NCBI GenBank assembly: GCA_947168515.1
Contig: CAMVMF010000035.1
Coordinates: 1-35,873, forward strand
Reading direction: 5' to 3'
Source of the DNA: an uncultured Bacteroidales bacterium
GTDB taxonomy: Bacteria > Bacteroidota > Bacteroidia > Bacteroidales > P3
DNA: 35,873 bases
Made by a program: the position numbers and the translations under genes. Position 1 is the stretch's first letter. The number at the start of each line of letters is the position of its first letter. The notes under the pieces were generated by a model. That model worked only from the letters and a program-made list of their open reading frames with translations, was not told where the DNA came from and searched no databases. Below are positions 31,510 through 35,873 of the stretch, piece by piece.

Positions 31510-33195
31510 ATGAAACAGTATCTCAAACCCTTGCTCTTTGCGGCTTTGGCACTAGTAGGCTGTGGCAAAGACAACATCACCGATGTCGACAACCGCGAGG
31601 CAGACGACACTTCCGAGGTCACCGAGGAACGCGCGGTGGACATCGTCTTTTCTTCCTCCAGCAATGCAACGGTCAGTGGCACCGACGACGAACTGACAGC
31701 CACCATCAATGGCAACGACGTGACTATTGTTTACACTGGCACCGACGTGGTGCAATACAATCTGAGCGGCACTACTTCCGATGGCTTTCTCAAAATCTAC
31801 AGTGCCCGAAAACAGAAGATTGTCCTCAACAACGTCAACATCACCAATCCCTATGGCGCTGCCATCAATGTGCAGGGCTCTTTGGCCAGCCCCAACAGCG
31901 GCAAGGCCGTCTATATGACTATACAAGGCTCCAACTCGCTAACAGACGGTTCTTCTTACACCAACACCCCTTCCAACGAGGATGAGAAAGGCGTGTTCTT
32001 TGCTGAAGGGCAGATCATCCTCTCCGGCAGCGGCTCGCTCTCCATCACCGCCAAGGGCAAGGCCGGCATCGCCTCCGACGACTTTGTGCACGTCATGGCA
32101 AGCCCCACCATAACGGTCAGCTCTTCGGCCGGCCATGGCATCCGCGCCAACGACTACGTCCAAATATCCGATGGTAGCCTTAACATCAACGTCAGTGCCG
32201 ATATGAAGAAAGGCATCAGCTGCGACTCCTTGGTTCTCTTCGACGGCGGCACCACCACCATCAACATCACAGGAGGCACCGCCTACGACAGCGATGACAG
32301 CGAATACAAAGGCTCTGCCGGCATCAAGGCCGACGTTCTCTTTAGCATGAAGGACGGTGCCCTCACCATCACCAATAGCGGCACTGGCGGCAAGGGCATC
32401 AACTGCGACGGCGCAGGGTCCTTCGAGGGCGGCATCCTAAACATCACCTGCACTGGGTCCAACTACGGCTCGTCGGGTGGCAGTGGCCACTGGGGCGGCG
32501 GAAGCAGCACGAACAGCGTTTCGGCCAAAGGCATCAAATGCGACGGCGACATCACCATCACTGGCGGCACCATCAATGTCAGTGCCTCCAATCATGAGGG
32601 CATTGAGTCCAAAGGTGTCATCAGTATCAGTGGCGGGCATGTCTACAGCTATTCCAAGGACGATGCCATCAACGCGGCTGGCAACATGACTATCAGCGAC
32701 GGCTTTGTATGCGCCCATTCCACTGGCAACGATGGCATGGATGCCAACGGCAACCTATACATCGAAGGCGGCGTGGTTTACGTCATTGGTGCCAACAGCC
32801 CCGAAGTGGCCATCGATGCCAACACTGAAGGGGGGTACAAACTCTATGTCAACGGTGGCACCCTGATAGCTGTGGGCGGGCTCGAACGAGGTGCCTCACT
32901 CAGTCAGACCTGCTATTCCTCCAGTTCTTGGAACCGAAGCACCTGGTATGCCCTCACGGTAGGCGACGAAGTCTATGCCTTCAAGACCCCGGCCAGCGGC
33001 GGCTCGCCACTGGTGGTGAGCGGCAGCATTCAGCCCACCCTTGCCTCGGGTGTAAGCGTCAGCGGCGGCACTTCCTATTTCAACGGAACGCTAACCGTGA
33101 ACGGCACCATAAGCGGCGGCACCAATGTCAGCCTCTCCTCCTACACTGGCGGCAACGGCGGCGGCCCCGGCGGTGGTGGCGGCCACAACTGGTAG
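31510..33195 (+). CDS. Cthe_2159-like carbohydrate-binding beta-helix lipoprotein
   Basis: 561 residues. A lipobox LVGC (Cys18) marks it as a lipoprotein. Residues about 45-500 form regularly spaced short strands with Gly-Ile/Asp turns (KGVFFAEG, KAGIASDD, GHGIRAND, KGISCDS, AGIKADV, KGINCDG, KGIKCDG, EGIESKG, DAINAAG, DGMDANG), the right-handed beta-helix pattern of the Cthe_2159 family (PF14262), whose founding member binds pectic polysaccharide. The C terminus is Gly-rich (GGNGGGPGGGGGHNW). It probably sits on the outer membrane and binds acidic polysaccharide; the ligand is inferred. A DUF2490 barrel gene follows after 172 bases. The start at 31510 begins the signal peptide directly. Confidence 0.8.
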   Translation: MKQYLKPLLFAALALVGCGKDNITDVDNREADDTSEVTEERAVDIVFSSSSNATVSGTDDELTATINGNDVTIVYTGTDVVQYNLSGTTSDGFLKIYSARKQKIVLNNVNITNPYGAAINVQGSLASPNSGKAVYMTIQGSNSLTDGSSYTNTPSNEDEKGVFFAEGQIILSGSGSLSITAKGKAGIASDDFVHVMASPTITVSSSAGHGIRANDYVQISDGSLNINVSADMKKGISCDSLVLFDGGTTTINITGGTAYDSDDSEYKGSAGIKADVLFSMKDGALTITNSGTGGKGINCDGAGSFEGGILNITCTGSNYGSSGGSGHWGGGSSTNSVSAKGIKCDGDITITGGTINVSASNHEGIESKGVISISGGHVYSYSKDDAINAAGNMTISDGFVCAHSTGNDGMDANGNLYIEGGVVYVIGANSPEVAIDANTEGGYKLYVNGGTLIAVGGLERGASLSQTCYSSSSWNRSTWYALTVGDEVYAFKTPASGGSPLVVSGSIQPTLASGVSVSGGTSYFNGTLTVNGTISGGTNVSLSSYTGGNGGGPGGGGGHNW

Positions 33196-33225
33196 AAATT
33201 TATAAAAGTAAAAGGCAAAAACTAC

Positions 33226-33273
33226 AAACTAAAAAGTTGATTGGCATAACATCTGTCTAATCCCTTTTAGTTT
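33226..33273 (+). terminator. Possible AT-rich terminator after the lipoprotein gene
   Basis: AAACTAAAA (33226-33234) pairs exactly with TTTTAGTTT (33265-33273) across a 30-base loop and is followed by more T. The stem is weak and the loop long, so this is a tentative call. Confidence 0.25.
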
Positions 33274-33367
33274 TTACTAGATAGTTATAACTAATGGTCA
33301 ATTAGATGGAAATTATATGTAAAACACATTTGAACAATCACTTATCAACTTGCAGAACCAATAAACA

Positions 33368-34204
33368 ATGAATAAGAAAATCGTCCTAGCAGCTCTGGCA
33401 GTCCTTATCGCCACAGCCTCCCCCACCATGCTGTGCGCACAAACCGATGTGGACCTCGACCCCGAATTTGGCGGTCGCCTATCGGTGGGCATAGACAAAA
33501 AACTGACTCGCGGTCTCCACCTCACCCTCGACGAGGAGATACGTTTCCACGAAAACTTCAGTTCCCTCAACAGGTTGCAGACCAATCTGGGATTGAGATA
33601 CAAGGTTGACAACTACCTTCGCTTGGGTATCGGCTATTCCATGATTAACCCCTATAGTTCTACCAACACACAGTTCAAAAACACCCGCCATCGCGTGATG
33701 CTGGACGTAACCGGAGGCTATTCCTTCGGTGCCTGGCGGCTCTCCCTCAGGGAACGCGGCCAAGCCACTTTCCGCACCGGCGACTTCAACCGGTACCAAA
33801 CCCCGCAGCCACTGATAGAGCTCAAGAGCCGACTAAAGCTGAACTACAAAGGCTTCCAACGATGGCAGCCTTACGCCTATGCCGAGCTGCGCCACTCTCT
33901 CAACGCCCCTGTCATCAACGCCTACTACTCCAACGGCAGCTACCTGACCGAGGGCTACGACGAAGAGGGCAATGCCGGCTGGTTCATCAGCGGGTGGAAC
34001 GGCGCATACCTCAACCGTATACGATTCTCTTTGGGCACCACCTACCGTCTGTCCAAGGCCAGCGAACTGGACTTCTATCTGCTTGCCGACCGCATCAGCG
34101 AGAAAAGTGTCGATGCCAACGCCGAGGGCACGAAACTGAAAAGCTACACACGCGAAAAAGGATTTGTCGGATGGGCTGGGGTCAGCTATACCAACAAATT
34201 CTAA
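33368..34204 (+). CDS. DUF2490 outer-membrane beta-barrel protein
   Basis: 278 residues. The signal peptide (NKKIVLAALAVLIATASPTMLCA) ends before QTDVD. The body has the DUF2490 layout of alternating amphipathic strands: GGRLSVGIDKKLTRGLHLTLDEEIRF, LRLGIGYSMI, RHRVMLDVTGGYSF, WRLSLRERGQ, RLKLNYK, YAYAELRH, IRFSLGTTYRLS, LDFYLLADR, and a final GWAGVSYTNKF ending in Phe, typical of barrel assembly signals. Function is unknown for the family. DUF2490 genes often neighbour Cthe_2159-type or CotH/polyphosphate-polymerase genes in Bacteroidota, and the first of those is upstream here. A strong terminator follows, which separates it from the transglutaminase gene. Confidence 0.82.
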   Translation: MNKKIVLAALAVLIATASPTMLCAQTDVDLDPEFGGRLSVGIDKKLTRGLHLTLDEEIRFHENFSSLNRLQTNLGLRYKVDNYLRLGIGYSMINPYSSTNTQFKNTRHRVMLDVTGGYSFGAWRLSLRERGQATFRTGDFNRYQTPQPLIELKSRLKLNYKGFQRWQPYAYAELRHSLNAPVINAYYSNGSYLTEGYDEEGNAGWFISGWNGAYLNRIRFSLGTTYRLSKASELDFYLLADRISEKSVDANAEGTKLKSYTREKGFVGWAGVSYTNKF

Positions 34205-34292
34205 GCCATGGCGAGAGAAGCCTACTAGTGTCCTTCGGTTCTGACCAACACAACGAAAAAACGGCTCTCTCCATTATTAATAACAGACAACA

Positions 34293-34329
34293 CAAAAGGC
34301 GGTTCCGTGGCGACACGGACCGCCTTTTG
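34293..34329 (+). terminator. Strong terminator after DUF2490
   Basis: A stem of 16 pairs, 34293-34309 with 34314-34329, with a single bulged T and a GCGA loop. The outer part is CAAAAGGCGG / CCGCCTTTTG, so the 3' arm ends in TTTT. It lies 88 bases after the DUF2490 stop. Confidence 0.8.
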
Positions 34330-34428
34330 CCATCTCAGGCACCTATTGGCGCACGTAGGCCGTTGAAAAATAGGCTTCACAAAACCTTGAATAAAAAATA
34401 AAAACAGCCAGTTTCCGTTACTATTAGT

Positions 34429-35478
34429 ATGAAAAAAAACGGTTTCTTCCACATCGTCATAGCATGTTTTATGCTGGTGGGCCCTGGCATTCTCTCCACC
34501 GCCATGGCTCGCCCCTCCACCAACCAGCCCACCGCCGAAGCGACACAAGTGCAGGCATCCCCCGGGACGACAAAGCCTGACACTGCATCCGAAGCAGCCT
34601 TATGGCGACAACGAGTGCATCCCATAGTGGCCGGCTGCACCACCGACTACCAAAAGGCCCGCACCATATACGACTGGGTCTGCCAAAATATAGCCTACGA
34701 TATGGCGGACCACATCAGCGATGCCAACACCTGCTGGAATCAGAAACGCGGCATTTGCAGCGGATACAGCCAGCTTTACATCAAGCTGGCCCACGGCTGC
34801 GGCCTACAGGCCGAAGAAATCAACGGCATGGCCAAGACCATCACCCAGACCAACGGCAAGGGACCCCATGCGTGGGTGAAGGTCAAAACCGAGAAAGGAT
34901 GGACGCTGCTGGACGCCACTTGGGGAGCCGGAGAAGTGGTGACCGATAGGAGCGGTGCCAAACAATTCAAGCGGCAGTTCCGTTCTTTCTGGTTCGACAT
35001 CAATCCCCAGTGGAACATTTTCACCCATTTCCCCAAACGGCCCGAAGACCAGCTGCTCCCCTCCCCTATCACACAGGAACAATACCACCGCCTTCCTGTC
35101 CTTTGGCCGTCGGTGGAGGCTTGGGGCTTAGAAGCCGACAAAATGCTCTCCCACTGCCTTGAGCACAAAGACGCCAAGATGCCGAAAACCTACGACGTAC
35201 CCAAACCCATCGTAGGCAAGATGAAGCTGATAGCTTTTCCCCTCAAACGGACATTGCTCCCAGGCAAGAGCTATCAACTAGAGGTGGAATGCGCCGATGA
35301 AAACTACCGTCCCTTCCTCCAGCCCAACATCGAATGGGAAAAGAAAGGGAACAAATACACCGCCACCATCCGTCCCACCTCCAAACAAAAATACGTCAGA
35401 CTAGAAATCGGCGAACCCGACGGCAACGGCGGCTGGAAGATCTACACCCTCTTGGAGTATACCGTCAAAGCAAAGTGA
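34429..35478 (+). CDS. Secreted transglutaminase-like (papain-fold) protein
   Basis: 349 residues. The signal peptide (KKNGFFHIVIACFMLVGPGILSTAMA) is followed by a Thr/Pro/Ala-rich linker. The transglutaminase-core domain (about residues 65-165) has the full triad: Cys110 in RGICSGYSQ, His147 in PHAWVKV, Asp162 in LLDATWG. YDWVCQNIAYD precedes the Cys as usual. Residues about 230-349 form an all-beta C-terminal region with several basic strands. Family members are proteases or crosslinking enzymes of the periplasm or surface; eukaryotic relatives include the Cyk3 type. The substrate is unknown. It is isolated by an upstream terminator and a downstream repeat array. Confidence 0.83.
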   Translation: MKKNGFFHIVIACFMLVGPGILSTAMARPSTNQPTAEATQVQASPGTTKPDTASEAALWRQRVHPIVAGCTTDYQKARTIYDWVCQNIAYDMADHISDANTCWNQKRGICSGYSQLYIKLAHGCGLQAEEINGMAKTITQTNGKGPHAWVKVKTEKGWTLLDATWGAGEVVTDRSGAKQFKRQFRSFWFDINPQWNIFTHFPKRPEDQLLPSPITQEQYHRLPVLWPSVEAWGLEADKMLSHCLEHKDAKMPKTYDVPKPIVGKMKLIAFPLKRTLLPGKSYQLEVECADENYRPFLQPNIEWEKKGNKYTATIRPTSKQKYVRLEIGEPDGNGGWKIYTLLEYTVKAK

Positions 35479-35544
35479 CCTCCATATATATAGATTGACA
35501 AGCCCTATATTCACCCCAGCCCAAAGCATCATACCTACAGAAAT

Positions 35545-35873
35545 CAGCCACGCACGTACAAGCCCTGTAGGGGCGTAACAGATATAGCTGTAGGCACCGC
35601 CTACAGAAGCCTACAGAAGCCTATAGAAGCCTACAGAAACCAGCCACATACGTGCTAGCCCTGTAGGGGCGCAACAGATATAGCTGTAGGCACCGCCTAC
35701 AGAAGCCTACAGAAGCCTACAGAAGCCTACAGAATACCAGCCACATACGTACAAGCCCTGTAGGGACGTAACAGATATAGCTGTAGGCACCGCCTACAGA
35801 AGCCTACAGAATACCAGTCACATACGTGCTAGCCCTGTAGGGGCGCAACAGATATAGCTGTAGGCACCGCCTA
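35545..35873 (+). repeat. Tandem array of double-hairpin elements (family 2 relative), cut by window end
   Basis: Copies start at 35545, 35641, 35738 and 35815, giving lengths 96, 97, 77 and at least 59. Each has GCCCT-GTA-GGGGC (or GGGAC), a spacer TAACAGATATAGC, and TGTAGGC-ACC-GCCTACA, then 10-base microrepeats (AGCCTACAGA) in four, four and two copies. The 20-base length difference equals two microrepeats. The layout matches the elements at 23927-24338. Confidence 0.85.

Noticed and set aside
35545..35873. Possible CRISPR array
   Set aside because: Units of 77-97 bases repeat throughout with no unique spacers, form hairpins, and no cas gene is present. The same applies to 23835-24338 and 30771-31142.

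Overview
The window looks like chromosomal DNA of a Bacteroidales bacterium (phylum Bacteroidota). Several genes are preceded by the Bacteroidota sigma-factor -7 element TAnnTTTG with A-rich leaders instead of Shine-Dalgarno sites. Three proteins end in the type B sorting domain of the type IX secretion system (T9SS). YfhO, DUF2490, an EnvC-like LytM protein and a pyrophosphate-type phosphofructokinase all fit that phylum. The species cannot be named from the sequence. I saw no tRNA, rRNA, CRISPR array, transposase or phage gene.

Layout. 1-2599: start signals of a gene that lies off the left edge, a radical SAM activase-like gene, a small IPExxxVDY-like gene whose 3' end is partly duplicated, and spacer DNA. 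2600-15716: a probable operon of a PgpH-type 7TM-HD phosphohydrolase, three tandem paralogous secreted proteins (IgGFc-binding-like head, 49-50 residue GCDS repeats, T9SS type B tail), a YfhO membrane protein and a family 2 glycosyltransferase, with gaps of 9-33 bases. 15861-18768: a divergent pair, a TagF-like polyol-phosphate transferase and a fused cytidylyltransferase-SDR protein of the CDP-ribitol type, which together suggest a teichoic-like phosphopolyol surface polymer. 18810-23601 (minus): sugar-transfer ATP-grasp, a GH3 plus beta-lactamase-fold fusion, and an EnvC-like LytM protein. 24503-28309 (minus): a small outer-membrane barrel, a 5'-nucleotidase and a PPi-type phosphofructokinase. 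28510-30711: TolC and a LolD/MacB-type ATPase with no permease or adaptor. 31510-35478: a Cthe_2159-like lipoprotein, a DUF2490 barrel and a transglutaminase-like protein.

The most unusual content is in the spacers. A family of three-hairpin elements occurs three times (about 50-150 minus, 15721-15830 plus, 31141-31307 plus), and its first stem changes by compensatory substitutions. The third copy appears to have inserted into the third unit of a 138-bp tandem array, so the two intact units serve as the pre-insertion site. A second double-hairpin family occurs three times at 23927-24338 and again as a tandem array at 35545-35873. These look like non-autonomous REP/MITE-like elements, and one family shows direct evidence of movement.
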